57,971 bases of DNA from Pseudomonadota bacterium (lineage in GTDB: Bacteria; Pseudomonadota; Gammaproteobacteria; Burkholderiales; Burkholderiaceae_C): NCBI GenBank assembly GCA_031119395.1, contig JAVHYA010000016.1, positions 6,566 to 64,536 of the forward strand, given 5' to 3'. The position numbers and the translations under genes are program-made. Below, in pieces: positions 33,651 through 42,776 of this stretch (positions within the stretch are counted from its first letter, which is position 1; each line of letters opens with the position of its first letter). The notes under the pieces are model-generated. The model was not told the DNA's origin and made no database searches. It saw nothing but the letters and a program-made list of their open reading frames with translations.

Positions 33651-34058
33651 ATGAACAGATCCATCGCCCTGGCCGCCGCCGCGCTGGCCGCCGCACTGGG
33701 TGCCGCACCCGCCCTCGCCGAATCGCAGGCCGACTACGTCCAGCAGAACCGCACGCCCTTCGGCGGCACGCTGTCGCGTGCCGACGTGCAGGCCGGGCTG
33801 GCGCAGGCTGCACAACGCGGCGAACTGCTCGGCGCCGGCGAAGCGCTGGGCAACGAGAACCGTGTGCCCGCGCTGGCCGCCAGCCGCGACCGCGCGAGCG
33901 TGCGTGCCGAGGCGGTGGCCGCCGCCCATGCGCCCAACCAGAACCTGGACCGCAAGGCCTTCTTCAACAGCACGGTGCCGCCCGAGTACACGCGCGGCAG
34001 CGTCGGCGAGCGCGCCGCGCAGGCCGCCACGCCGGCCGCCGCAGCCGACCGCCTGTGA
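33651..34058 (+). CDS. Small secreted DUF4148-like protein, paralogue of 10309 gene
   Basis: A 135-residue exported protein with a signal peptide ending near A23 (ALGAAPALA). The mature part has GGTLSRADVQAGLAQAAQRGELLGAGEA and RASVRAEAVAAAHAPNQNLDRKAFF, which parallel TLSRAEVQAQA and REAVRAGAVAAAR in the 10309 gene product. Such short, Ala/Arg-rich periplasmic proteins are common in Burkholderiales. It lies eight bases before the DoxX gene, so the two are probably co-transcribed. Function unknown. Confidence 0.75.
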   Translation: MNRSIALAAAALAAALGAAPALAESQADYVQQNRTPFGGTLSRADVQAGLAQAAQRGELLGAGEALGNENRVPALAASRDRASVRAEAVAAAHAPNQNLDRKAFFNSTVPPEYTRGSVGERAAQAATPAAAADRL

Positions 34059-34066
34059 GCCCGGCC

Positions 34067-34525
34067 ATGACGAGCGCCACCACGCTGCCCGCCACCCCTA
34101 CCGCGCAGGACCACGGCACCGCCTTCACGCGCGACGACGCCGGCAAGCTCGTGCTGCGCCTGTCGGTGGGCCTGCTCGTGCTGCTGCACGGCATCTTCAA
34201 GCTGGGCACGGGCCCGGGCTTCGTCGTCAAGATGCTCGGGGCCGCCGGGCTGCCCGGCGCACTGGGCTACCTCGTCTACGTGGGCGAGATCGTGGCGCCG
34301 GTGCTGATGATCGTCGGCCTGTGGACGCGCGCCGCGGCCGGCGTGGTGGTCATCAACATGCTCTTCGCCTTCGGCCTCGTCCACATGGGCCAGCTGTTCA
34401 CGATGACGGGCCAGGGCGGCTGGGCCCTGGAACTGCAGGGGCTGTACCTCTTCGGTGCGCTGGCGGTCGCCCTGCTGGGCGCGGGCCGCATCGGCATCGG
34501 CGGCGCCCGCGGGCGCTTCAACTGA
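34067..34525 (+). CDS. DoxX family membrane protein
   Basis: A 152-residue four-helix membrane protein. KLVLRLSVGLLVLLHGIFKLGTGPGFV is the DoxX/DoxD N-terminal signature, followed by LGYLVYVGEIVAPVLMIVGLWTR and a C-terminal pair of helices. Family members are linked to quinone- or thiosulfate-related redox steps in some organisms, but most are uncharacterised. The last eight bases overlap the end of the convergent Crp/Fnr gene. Confidence 0.85.
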   Translation: MTSATTLPATPTAQDHGTAFTRDDAGKLVLRLSVGLLVLLHGIFKLGTGPGFVVKMLGAAGLPGALGYLVYVGEIVAPVLMIVGLWTRAAAGVVVINMLFAFGLVHMGQLFTMTGQGGWALELQGLYLFGALAVALLGAGRIGIGGARGRFN

Positions 34526-35255
34526 GCTGGCCGCCCGCGGCCGTGGGGGCGCTCTCGCCGCGCACCTCGGCCACCATGCGGGCGAGCCGGTCGACATCGA
34601 CGACCACGAGCGCGCCGGCCTCCTTGCGCAGGAGCCCGGCGCGTGCCAGCGCATTCAGCTCGCGCGTGACCTGCTCGCGGTTGGTGCTGATCTGTCCGGC
34701 CAGGTCCACGTGGCGTGGCGAGGGCGCCAGGCGCGCGGTGTTGCCCGACACGCCGGCCGCACGCGCCATGCGCAGCAGCTCGGCGTGCAGCCGGTTCTGC
34801 ACGCCGAGCGTGCTCAGGTCGATGACGCGCTCGGACAGCTGGCGGACCAGCTGCGCCAGCCGCTGCATGACGCGCAGCGCCAGTTCGGGCACCTCGCGCA
34901 GCAGTGCGAGGAAGGTGGCGCGGTCGAGCACGGCGACCACGCTGTCCTCCAGCGTGACCACGTCCGCCGAGCGCGGCTGGCCGTCGATCGCCGCGATGTC
35001 GCCCACCAGTTCGCCGGCCGCGGTGTCGCGGAAGGTCACCTGCCGGCCGTTTGCCGCATAGGTGGTGATCCGCACGCGGCCGTCCACGAGAAAGAAGACC
35101 TCGCCACGGTCCTGCGCGCGCAGCAGCAGGGGCTGGTCCGCCGCCACCCGGTGCCATGCGCAGGCCTGAGCGATGCGATCCAGGCGTGCGTCGTCCAGGC
35201 CTTCGAGCAGGGCGATGCGACGCAGGGCGAGGCTGGAGCGGACCGGGGCGTTCAT
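34518..35255 (-). CDS. Crp/Fnr family transcriptional regulator
   Basis: A 245-residue cyclic-nucleotide-binding-domain regulator. The N-terminal beta-barrel includes PLLLRAQDRGEVFFLVDGRVRITTYAANGRQVTFRDTAAGELVGDIAAIDGQPRSADVVTLEDS, which retains the glycine and arginine of a phosphate-binding cassette (GDIAAIDGQPRSA). The helix-turn-helix is LAGQISTNREQVTRELNALARAGLL. There is no Fnr-type cysteine cluster, so cAMP or cGMP binding is more likely than an iron-sulfur sensor. It is divergent from the cyclase gene, only 34 bases away. Confidence 0.9.
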   Translation of the reverse strand: MNAPVRSSLALRRIALLEGLDDARLDRIAQACAWHRVAADQPLLLRAQDRGEVFFLVDGRVRITTYAANGRQVTFRDTAAGELVGDIAAIDGQPRSADVVTLEDSVVAVLDRATFLALLREVPELALRVMQRLAQLVRQLSERVIDLSTLGVQNRLHAELLRMARAAGVSGNTARLAPSPRHVDLAGQISTNREQVTRELNALARAGLLRKEAGALVVVDVDRLARMVAEVRGESAPTAAGGQLS

Positions 35256-35289
35256 GGGGTCGTGGGCGGCGGATTATGCTCGGCCGCAC

Positions 35290-36951
35290 ATGATTGCCGG
35301 CCCACGTCCACGCCTGTCCGCATGGCCTTCGCGCCGCAACCTGCGATGGGGCAGCGGACTGGTGCTGATGGCCTATGTGGGCCTGCACCTGCTCAACCAC
35401 GCGGTGGGACTGGTGTCGCTCGCGGCCGCCGAGGCGGTGCTGGCGGTGGCGCGCGCCGCCTGGCACAGCCTGCCGGGCACGGTGCTGCTGTATGGCGCGG
35501 CGTCGGTGCACATCGGCATGGCCGTGGCCGCGCTGTGGGAGCGACGCACCCTGCGCATGCCCTGGATCGAGGCGGTGCGCCTGGTCCTGGGGTTCTCGCT
35601 GCCGCTGCTGCTGGCATCGCACCTGACGGCGATGCGCTGGGCGCACGAGGCCCATGGCATCGACGGCTCCTACCTGCGCGTGGTGGGCGGACTGTGGGAC
35701 ACGCCCGGCGCGGTGTTCCAGCTCTCGATGATGGCCGCGGCCTGGGCCCACGGCTGTCTCGGGCTGCACCTGGCCCTGCGGGCGCGCGCCCCGTGGCGCC
35801 GCGCCGCGCCGGTGCTGTTCGCCCTGGCGCTGCTGCTGCCGCTGGCGGCCGCTGCGGGCTTCATGGCCATGGGACGCGAGATCGCGTGGACGGCGGCGTC
35901 CGCGCCGTCGCACGGACACGGGGAGGCACTCGATGCCATCGCCCAGCGCGCGCGCTGGGCGTACGCCGCGGCACTGGCGGCCCTGCTGCTCGCCCGCGCC
36001 GCCCGCGGCCTGAGCGGCCGGCTGGCAGGCACGCCGATGCTCACCTTCCGCTACCCGGGCCGCACGGTGCCGGTACCGCGGGGCTGGTCGGTGCTGGAGG
36101 CCAGCCGCGCGCACCGCATCGCGCACCTGTCCGTCTGTGGCGGACGTGCGCGCTGCTCCACCTGCCGGGTGCGCGTGCGCGCGGCCCCGGGGACCCTGCC
36201 CGCACCGTCGGCCGAGGAGGCCCGCACGCTCGCGCGCGTCCAGGCGCCGGCCGATGTGCGGCTGGCCTGCCAGTTGCGCCCGCGCGCCGACATCGAGGTG
36301 CTGCCGCTCTTCGCGCCCCCGTCGACCCTGCCCCCGCGGCGCTTCGGCACGGAGCGCGAGGTGGCCGTCCTGTTCGTCGACCTGCGGCGCTGGTCGGGCC
36401 TGGCCGAGCGGCAATGGCCCTTCGACCTGGTGTATGTGCTCGACCGGTATTTCTCGCTGGTGGGCGAGGCCGTCAGGGCCAGCGGCGGCGTGCCCAACCA
36501 GTTCGTCGGCGACAGCGTGATGGCCATCTTCGGCCTGCAGACCGACCTGCCGGCGGCCTGCCGCGCCGCGGTCGATGCGGCCCTGCGCATCGATGCCGAA
36601 CTGGGCGCCTGGGGCGCGGGGTTCGCCTCCGAGTTCGGGCAGCAGCTGGACTTCGGCATGGGCCTGCACGCCGGGCGGGCGGCCGTGGGCGAGGTGGGCT
36701 ACCTCGACACGACCACCCTCACCGCCGTCGGCGAAGTGGTGAACACGGCGAGCCGCCTGCAGGACCACAGCAAGACGGCGGCGGCGCGGCTGGTGCTCTC
36801 GGAGTTCGCCGCCGCGCAGGCGGGCCTGGCCCTGGAAGGCCGACCCCGGGCCGATCTGTCGATCCGCGGCCGCACGCAGCCGCTCAGGGTCTGCACGCTC
36901 GGGGCCGACGCGCTCGCCGAGCTGCGTCCGGAGCCGACATCGGCCGCGTGA
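35290..36951 (+). CDS. Membrane/[2Fe-2S]/class III adenylate cyclase fusion
   Basis: A 553-residue three-part protein. Residues about 20-250 hold six candidate membrane helices with histidines suited to heme or quinone sites (H33, H37, H74 and others). Residues about 255-340 form a plant-type [2Fe-2S] ferredoxin domain with C283, C289, C292 and C327. Residues about 355-530 form a class III cyclase domain with metal aspartates D364 (LFVDLRRWS) and D408 (VGDSVMAIFG) and the transition-state pair in VVNTASRLQ. Redox state of the membrane or cytoplasm probably controls cAMP production. It is divergent from a Crp/Fnr regulator. Confidence 0.88.
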   Translation: MIAGPRPRLSAWPSRRNLRWGSGLVLMAYVGLHLLNHAVGLVSLAAAEAVLAVARAAWHSLPGTVLLYGAASVHIGMAVAALWERRTLRMPWIEAVRLVLGFSLPLLLASHLTAMRWAHEAHGIDGSYLRVVGGLWDTPGAVFQLSMMAAAWAHGCLGLHLALRARAPWRRAAPVLFALALLLPLAAAAGFMAMGREIAWTAASAPSHGHGEALDAIAQRARWAYAAALAALLLARAARGLSGRLAGTPMLTFRYPGRTVPVPRGWSVLEASRAHRIAHLSVCGGRARCSTCRVRVRAAPGTLPAPSAEEARTLARVQAPADVRLACQLRPRADIEVLPLFAPPSTLPPRRFGTEREVAVLFVDLRRWSGLAERQWPFDLVYVLDRYFSLVGEAVRASGGVPNQFVGDSVMAIFGLQTDLPAACRAAVDAALRIDAELGAWGAGFASEFGQQLDFGMGLHAGRAAVGEVGYLDTTTLTAVGEVVNTASRLQDHSKTAAARLVLSEFAAAQAGLALEGRPRADLSIRGRTQPLRVCTLGADALAELRPEPTSAA

Positions 36952-36957
36952 AAGGCC

Positions 36958-39954
36958 TCAGCCCGGGCTGACCAACTCGACATCGAGCTCGCGCTCGAGC
37001 TCCTCGATGTCCAGCGGCCGGCCGAACAGGTAGCCCTGGAACAGGCGACAACCATGCTGCTCCAGGAAGACCAGCTGTTCCGCCGTCTCGACGCCTTCGG
37101 CCACCACCTCGAGGTCGAGGCTGCGCGCCATGCCGATGATGGTCTGGATCAGCAGCTCGATCTTGGGATTGCTGCCGATGCCGCCGACGAAGAACTTGTC
37201 GATCTTGACCTGGTGCAGCGGCAGCTGCGCCATGTACGACAGCGAGGAATAGCCGGTCCCGAAGTCGTCCATCGCGAAGCGGACGCCGATGGCCGCCAGC
37301 GACTTCATCTTGCGGATGGTTTCCTCGACCTTGTCCTGCAGGAGGCTCTCGGTCAGCTCGAGCTTCAGCCGCGAAGGATCGGCACCGGTGCGGATGAAGA
37401 CCTCCCGCACCTGGTCGGCGAAGTCCTCGCGCTGGAACTGGCGCGCGCTCACGTTCACGGCCAGCTGCAGGTGCCGGCGACGCGGGTGGTGGCTCCATTG
37501 CTCCAGCTGCCGGCAGGCCTGCTCCAGCACCCAGATGCCGATGGGCACGATGAGGCCGGTGTCCTCGGCCACGTCGATGAACGCGGCCGGCGGAATCAGG
37601 CCGCGGTGCGGATGGCGCCAGCGGATCAGCACCTCGGCGCCGGTGATCTCGCCGGCGGCGCCGACCTGCCGCTGGTAGTGCAGCGTGAACTGGTGGCCCT
37701 TGAGGGCCGCGTGCAGTTCGTTCTCGAGCGTGGCGCGCGCGGTGATGGTGGTCTGCATCGGCGCCTCGAAGAAGCGCAGTCCGTTGCCCCCGGCCTCCTT
37801 GGCGTGGAACATGGCGATGTCGGCCTGCTTGAGCAGCTCGTCCAGCGACTGCGGCCGGTCGCCGAACACCGTCGCGCCGATGCTGGTGGTGCCGTGGTAG
37901 GTGTAGTTGCCCAGCTGGTAGGGCCGTCCCAGGTCGGCCAGCACCCCTTCGCCGAAGGCCTGCGTCTGCACGGCTGCGCGGACCGGGTCGATGCCGAGGT
38001 TGTCGATCAGGATCACGAACTCGTCGCCGCCCAGCCGCGCCACCGTGTCGCCCACGCCGAGCACGGAGCGCAGGCGATCGGCGACCTGCCGCAGCAGCAC
38101 GTCGCCCATGGCCTGGCCCTGCGCGTCGTTGAGGGTCTTGAAGTGGTCCAGGTCGAGGAACAGCAAGGCACCCTGCCGCCCGCGGTGCGCGTTGTTCTCG
38201 ACCACGGCCTGCAGCCGGTGCAGCAGCAGGCGCCGGTTGGGCAGGCCGGTGAGCGGGTCGTAGAAGGCGAGGTGCTCGATCTCCTGGGCGGCGGCCTTGT
38301 GCTCGGTGATGTCGCGCAACATGACGATGAAGCGCGCGTCCTGCCCTTCGCCCACGTCCATGCGCGACACCGAGAGCTCGAACCACGAGGTGCCCTGCTC
38401 GGCGCGGCGCTCGATCTGCTGGCCCGCCGACAGGCCCTGCTGGTAGGCCTCGCGCAGCGCGTTCATGATCTGGCTCGCCGCGTCGGGCGTGAACAGCTCG
38501 GCCAGGGTGCGCCCGACGGGGTCGTCAGGAAACGGGGCCGTCACCGATGCCGTGCGCGGCGGGTGGTAGCGGTGGCATCTGCCGTCCAGCCCCACCTCCA
38601 GCATCGCGTCGGGCACGGCATCGAGCGTGGCCTGCAACTGGGCACGCCCCTCCACCACTTCGGCGATCTGGCGCAGCCGCTCCGTCACGTCGCGGAACAC
38701 GCACACCTGCCCGCCATCGGGCGTGGGACTGCGCATCGCCACGATGCGGCGGCCGTCGGCAAGCCGCAGCTCGTGCTCGCCGTCCGCCAATCCCACCGCA
38801 CCGCCGCCCGCGCGCGCGGGATCGTCGCCCGGCAACTGGAACACCTCCGCACTGCCGACGAGCGGCTCCACGCCCGGGAACAGGTCGAGCAGCCGCTGGT
38901 TCCACACCTGGGCACGGCCCTGCGCATCGAGCAGCACGAAGCCATCGCTCATCGCATCGAGCGCCTGGTCCAGCGTGGCCTTCGACCGCTGCAGGCTGGC
39001 GCGATGCCACCACTGCCGGCGCAGCTGGTGCAGCGCGAAGGCCGCCACGGCCAGCACCATGAGCACGAGCACGACGGCCACGCCGATGATGAAGTCGCGC
39101 TGCACCTGCCAGTCGGCCAGCGCCACGTCCAGCGGGATGCCGGCGACCACCAGCAGGTTGCGGTGCAGCGTGGGCCGGTAGACCACCACGGCCGGCACGC
39201 CGGTCAGGCGCGAGGCCATGAACTTCGGATGGCCGTCGGCCTCGCGTTCGTCCAGCGGCCGACGCGCCGCCCGGACCGCGGGGTCGTCGCGCGGCGGCAT
39301 GCTGGCGAGCACGGCGCCACCGCTGCGTTCCAGCGTCACTTCCAGCCCGGCGATGTCGGCGCCCTGCGTGAGGATGGTGGTGAAGGTGGACACCGGCACT
39401 TCGGCCACCGCCACCAGCCGCGTGCCGTCCTGCAGGGCCAGGGCGCGCGCCAGGTAGAGCACGCGCTGGCTGCTCACCGGGCTCACGCGCGGCTCGCTCA
39501 CCTGCAGGCTCGATACCGGCTGCGCCAGCACTTCGCGCACGAAGCCCTCGGGCAGTTCCAGCGGTGTCGCCATGCCCTGCGCCGTGGCGGGGGCGAGGAT
39601 GTGGCCATCGGCCCGCACCAGCGCGAACTGCCGCACCAGCAGGCTCTGGCGCGCCATCTCGCGCATCACCGCCGTGACCCGGCCGCGCATCGCCTCGCCC
39701 TGCGCCTGCTCGGCGCTGCTGTCGCCGAGGAGCGCGCCCAGGCTGGCGAGCAAGACGTCGGCCCCCACCAGGCTGCGGTTGATCGCGGCTTCGGCGCCGC
39801 TGGCGAAGCGGGTGGCCTGGCCCTCGGTGTCGGCGAGCGCGCTCTCGCGCATCTGCCAGATCATCGCCACCGCGGCCACGACCACGGCCACCACGAGCGC
39901 GGCCGCGCCGCCATACAGCGCCGCGCTGACACGCAGGGGCAGATTGCGACTCAT
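36958..39954 (-). CDS. GGDEF-EAL protein with periplasmic sensor and PAS domains
   Basis: A 998-residue c-di-GMP enzyme. Two membrane helices (about residues 10-34 and 285-310) enclose a periplasmic domain of Cache-like size. Two PAS regions (about 325-430 and 440-555) precede a GGDEF domain (motif ARLGGDEFV near 640) and an EAL domain (EVLIRW near 771, DDFGTGYSSLSYM and AEGVET downstream). Both catalytic motifs look intact, so the protein could make or break c-di-GMP. The ATG at 39954 is four bases after the stop of the upstream DctP-type gene, suggesting translational coupling. Confidence 0.93.
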   Translation of the reverse strand: MSRNLPLRVSAALYGGAAALVVAVVVAAVAMIWQMRESALADTEGQATRFASGAEAAINRSLVGADVLLASLGALLGDSSAEQAQGEAMRGRVTAVMREMARQSLLVRQFALVRADGHILAPATAQGMATPLELPEGFVREVLAQPVSSLQVSEPRVSPVSSQRVLYLARALALQDGTRLVAVAEVPVSTFTTILTQGADIAGLEVTLERSGGAVLASMPPRDDPAVRAARRPLDEREADGHPKFMASRLTGVPAVVVYRPTLHRNLLVVAGIPLDVALADWQVQRDFIIGVAVVLVLMVLAVAAFALHQLRRQWWHRASLQRSKATLDQALDAMSDGFVLLDAQGRAQVWNQRLLDLFPGVEPLVGSAEVFQLPGDDPARAGGGAVGLADGEHELRLADGRRIVAMRSPTPDGGQVCVFRDVTERLRQIAEVVEGRAQLQATLDAVPDAMLEVGLDGRCHRYHPPRTASVTAPFPDDPVGRTLAELFTPDAASQIMNALREAYQQGLSAGQQIERRAEQGTSWFELSVSRMDVGEGQDARFIVMLRDITEHKAAAQEIEHLAFYDPLTGLPNRRLLLHRLQAVVENNAHRGRQGALLFLDLDHFKTLNDAQGQAMGDVLLRQVADRLRSVLGVGDTVARLGGDEFVILIDNLGIDPVRAAVQTQAFGEGVLADLGRPYQLGNYTYHGTTSIGATVFGDRPQSLDELLKQADIAMFHAKEAGGNGLRFFEAPMQTTITARATLENELHAALKGHQFTLHYQRQVGAAGEITGAEVLIRWRHPHRGLIPPAAFIDVAEDTGLIVPIGIWVLEQACRQLEQWSHHPRRRHLQLAVNVSARQFQREDFADQVREVFIRTGADPSRLKLELTESLLQDKVEETIRKMKSLAAIGVRFAMDDFGTGYSSLSYMAQLPLHQVKIDKFFVGGIGSNPKIELLIQTIIGMARSLDLEVVAEGVETAEQLVFLEQHGCRLFQGYLFGRPLDIEELERELDVELVSPG

Positions 39955-39958
39955 CGGA

Positions 39959-41041
39959 TTATTCGGGTCCCTGGGCACGCACGCCGGCCTGTGCGGCGAG
40001 CGAGCTGTTCCACAACGTGACGCAACTGGCGCCGCATCGCTTCATCCATGCAGGCACCACGCGGCGCGCGAAGATCTCGCGCCGGCGCGCCTCGTCGTCC
40101 GCCGTCGGCCGGCTCGCGACCATGCTGCCCTTGCGCTTGCGGTCGCAGCCCTCCGCGCCCGTGTTGCAGGCCACGCCGACCTCCGTCTCGCGGGCCGACT
40201 CGGCCCACACGGCGGCCTCGAGCTTGGGCATCTGTTCCTCGATCAGCTCCTGAAGTGCCGGGGGATAGGAGTTCCAGCTCTGCTCGTTCACCACCGACAG
40301 CGCGAGGCCCCATGAGATCGGCATGGTGAAGAGCGAGCGCGTCACCCGGTCCAGCCCCAGGGTGTGCCCGGACATCGAGCCGGTCACCGCGCATTCCGCG
40401 TTGCCGGCCTTCACATTGGCCACGATGTCGGCGAACTCGGTGAACACGGGGGTCGCCTTCAGCGCCTGCACGAAATCGGCCTGGCTCATGCCCGACACCC
40501 GCACGCGCCGGCCGGCGAGGTCGGCCAGGTGCACCACGGGACGTTGGCAGAAGAGCATCTGCGCCGGATAGATGTAGACGGCCAGCAGGCGCGCGCCGAA
40601 GCGTTCGTGCAGGATCTGGGCCATCGACGGCCGCAGGGCCTCGACCGTCCGGCGAAGGGACGCGACGTCGGGGTTCTGGCCTGCCATGTCGGCCATGCCG
40701 AGGTCCGGGTCCTCCACGGCCGCCTGACTCAGCAGCACGGTGCCGATCGGGATCACGCCGAGGCGGATGAGGTTGAGCATGTCCTGCGCCGCCAGGCCCG
40801 CTTCGTTGAAGGGCACGATGCTGGCGCTGTAGCGACCGCCGCTGAGCCGGGCCAGGTCCTCGGCCCAGAAACGCCGCTCGTGCCGCGTGTACTGGCTGAT
40901 GCCCGCCAGACCGCCCACGACGCGCAGGCGCAGTTCCGGTGCCGGCGACGCCGCCTGCGCCATGCCGGCAGCCAGCAGCGGCGCGCACAGCGTCAGGGTC
41001 CGTAGGAACGGCCGAACGAGTCTGCGCAAGGTCGGGATCAT
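39959..41041 (-). CDS. TRAP (DctP-type) solute-binding protein without permease
   Basis: A 360-residue periplasmic binding protein with a signal peptide ending near A31. DctP-family features are LRLRVVGGLAGISQYTRHERRFWAEDLARLSGGRYSASIVPF, the LADLAGRRVRVSGMSQADFVQAL segment and VNEQSWNSYPPALQELIEEQMP. A C-terminal extension carries four cysteines. No TRAP permease genes are near. Instead its stop is four bases before the start of a GGDEF-EAL sensor, so it may present a ligand to that protein. The start at 41041 is preferred over an upstream extension without a signal peptide. Confidence 0.88.
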   Translation of the reverse strand: MIPTLRRLVRPFLRTLTLCAPLLAAGMAQAASPAPELRLRVVGGLAGISQYTRHERRFWAEDLARLSGGRYSASIVPFNEAGLAAQDMLNLIRLGVIPIGTVLLSQAAVEDPDLGMADMAGQNPDVASLRRTVEALRPSMAQILHERFGARLLAVYIYPAQMLFCQRPVVHLADLAGRRVRVSGMSQADFVQALKATPVFTEFADIVANVKAGNAECAVTGSMSGHTLGLDRVTRSLFTMPISWGLALSVVNEQSWNSYPPALQELIEEQMPKLEAAVWAESARETEVGVACNTGAEGCDRKRKGSMVASRPTADDEARRREIFARRVVPAWMKRCGASCVTLWNSSLAAQAGVRAQGPE

Positions 41042-41315
41042 GGGCCTGGTGGCACTTTCTGGTGGCGGCACACCACGTGCCGGCCATCGTGATTGTCGCG
41101 GCAACCGGACGCTCCGTCCGCGTGGCCGATGCAGGGCGCCAACATCAGATGAAAGTACTCATTCGGCAACCAGCGAGCGACCGGCGGGGCGCCGGCCTGC
41201 GGCGCTGCGCGCCGCACTGCTAGCATCCCGCGTTACCAGGGAGTCACGATCCGGCCGCAGGCCGGCCCACGGCGCGGCGCCGAGCACGCGCCTGGGATGC
41301 ACGTCCGCCACCGCC

Positions 41316-42776
41316 ATGCTGCCCTCCGACGACCACCGTTCCATGTTCGACCTCGCGCCGGTCTCGCTGTGGCTCGAGGACTGGAGCGGCCTGAAGGCCC
41401 TGTTCGACCGCTGGCGCGCCGAGGGGGTGGACGACCTCCGTGCGCACCTGGAGGCCGACCCTGCACGCGTCGCCCGGTGCATGGGCGAACTCAAGGTGGT
41501 GCAGGTCAACCGCCAGACCCTGCGGCTGCTGGGCGCAGCGAGCCAGGACGAACTGGTGGGCCGGCTCGGCGAAGTGTTCCGCGACGAGATGGCCGAACCG
41601 GTGCTCTACGAGCTGACGCAGCTGTGGCAAGGCAACCTCGATTTCGACAACCAGACGGTCAACTACTCGCTCGACGGCCGGCGGCTCGACGTGCACGTGC
41701 GCATCCGGGTGCTGCCCGGCCACGAGTCGAACTGGGACCGCGTGCTGGTCTCGCTGGACGACATCTCGGAGCGCGTGCGCGCCGAGGCCGCACGCGACGC
41801 CACGGCCAACTATGCCCGCGGGCTGTTCGAGCGCTCGCCCGTGTCGCTGTGGGTGGAGGACTTCAGCGCCATCAAACAGCTGCTCGCCGGCGTGCGCGCG
41901 CAGGGCATCCAGGACTTCGGCACCTTCCTGAAGGTCCATCCGGAATTCGTCAACCGCTGCATGCAGGAAATCCGCGTGCTCGACGTGAACGAGGAAACGC
42001 TGCGCATGTTCGGTGCCACCGACAAGCAGCACCTCCTGCGCCACCTGCCGCACATCTTCCGCGACGAGATGGAAGACTCCTTCGCCGAACAGCTGCGCGA
42101 CCTGTGGGACGGCAAGACCCTGCAACAGCGCGAGGTGCTGAACTACAGCCTGAGCGGCGAGCCGATCCACATCTACATGCAGTTCGCGGTGCTCAAGGAG
42201 CATCTCGCCGAATGGGACCTGGTGCTGGTCTCGCTGGTCGACATCACGGCCCGCAAGCGCGCCGAGGCCTACCTGGAGTACCTGGGCACCCACGACGTGC
42301 TGACCCAGCTGCGCAACCGCACCTACTACTCCGAAGAGATCAAGCGCCTTGCGCGCAAGGGCCCCTGGCCGGTGTCGGTGCTGGCGATCGACATGAACGG
42401 ACTCAAGCGTGTCAACGACGAGGTCGGCCACGCCGCGGGCGACGCCCTGCTGCGCCGTGCCGGGGAGGTGCTCTCGAAGGTGGTCGACGCCCCGGCGTGC
42501 GCGGCCCGCGTGGGCGGGGACGAATTCGCCGTGCTGCTGCCCGGCACCGAGGAGCGCGGCGCCGCCGCCGTGCGCGAACGCCTGCAGTCCCTGCTCGACA
42601 TGAACAACCAGTTCTACGTCGGCACCAGCGGGCACCACCTGAGCTTCGCCGTCGGCGCGGCCACCTGCCAGGCCGGCGAGTCGCTCGAGGCCGCGCTGCA
42701 ACGTGCCGACCGCGCCATGTACGTGGACAAGGCGCGGCACTACGACATGCCCGCCGGCGCGCGCAGCCTTCCATGA
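41316..42776 (+). CDS. Tandem-PAS diguanylate cyclase
   Basis: A 486-residue cytoplasmic protein with two PAS units that are clear duplicates: APVSLWLEDWSGLKALFDRW with RCMGELKVVQVNRQTLRLLGA, and SPVSLWVEDFSAIKQLLAGV with RCMQEIRVLDVNEETLRMFGA about 155 residues later. A GGDEF domain follows with ARVGGDEFAVLLP. The ATG at 41316 begins MLPSDDHRSMFDLAP; an ATG ten codons later is an alternative. Its stop overlaps the start of the EAL gene (ATGA). The 274 bases upstream (41042-41315), shared with the divergent DctP gene, show no gene. Confidence 0.9.
   Translation: MLPSDDHRSMFDLAPVSLWLEDWSGLKALFDRWRAEGVDDLRAHLEADPARVARCMGELKVVQVNRQTLRLLGAASQDELVGRLGEVFRDEMAEPVLYELTQLWQGNLDFDNQTVNYSLDGRRLDVHVRIRVLPGHESNWDRVLVSLDDISERVRAEAARDATANYARGLFERSPVSLWVEDFSAIKQLLAGVRAQGIQDFGTFLKVHPEFVNRCMQEIRVLDVNEETLRMFGATDKQHLLRHLPHIFRDEMEDSFAEQLRDLWDGKTLQQREVLNYSLSGEPIHIYMQFAVLKEHLAEWDLVLVSLVDITARKRAEAYLEYLGTHDVLTQLRNRTYYSEEIKRLARKGPWPVSVLAIDMNGLKRVNDEVGHAAGDALLRRAGEVLSKVVDAPACAARVGGDEFAVLLPGTEERGAAAVRERLQSLLDMNNQFYVGTSGHHLSFAVGAATCQAGESLEAALQRADRAMYVDKARHYDMPAGARSLP

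Noticed and set aside
37054-40020. A 988-codon plus-strand frame antisense to the GGDEF-EAL gene
   Set aside because: It is a by-product of GC-skewed third positions; no domain is visible and the opposite strand is clearly coding.
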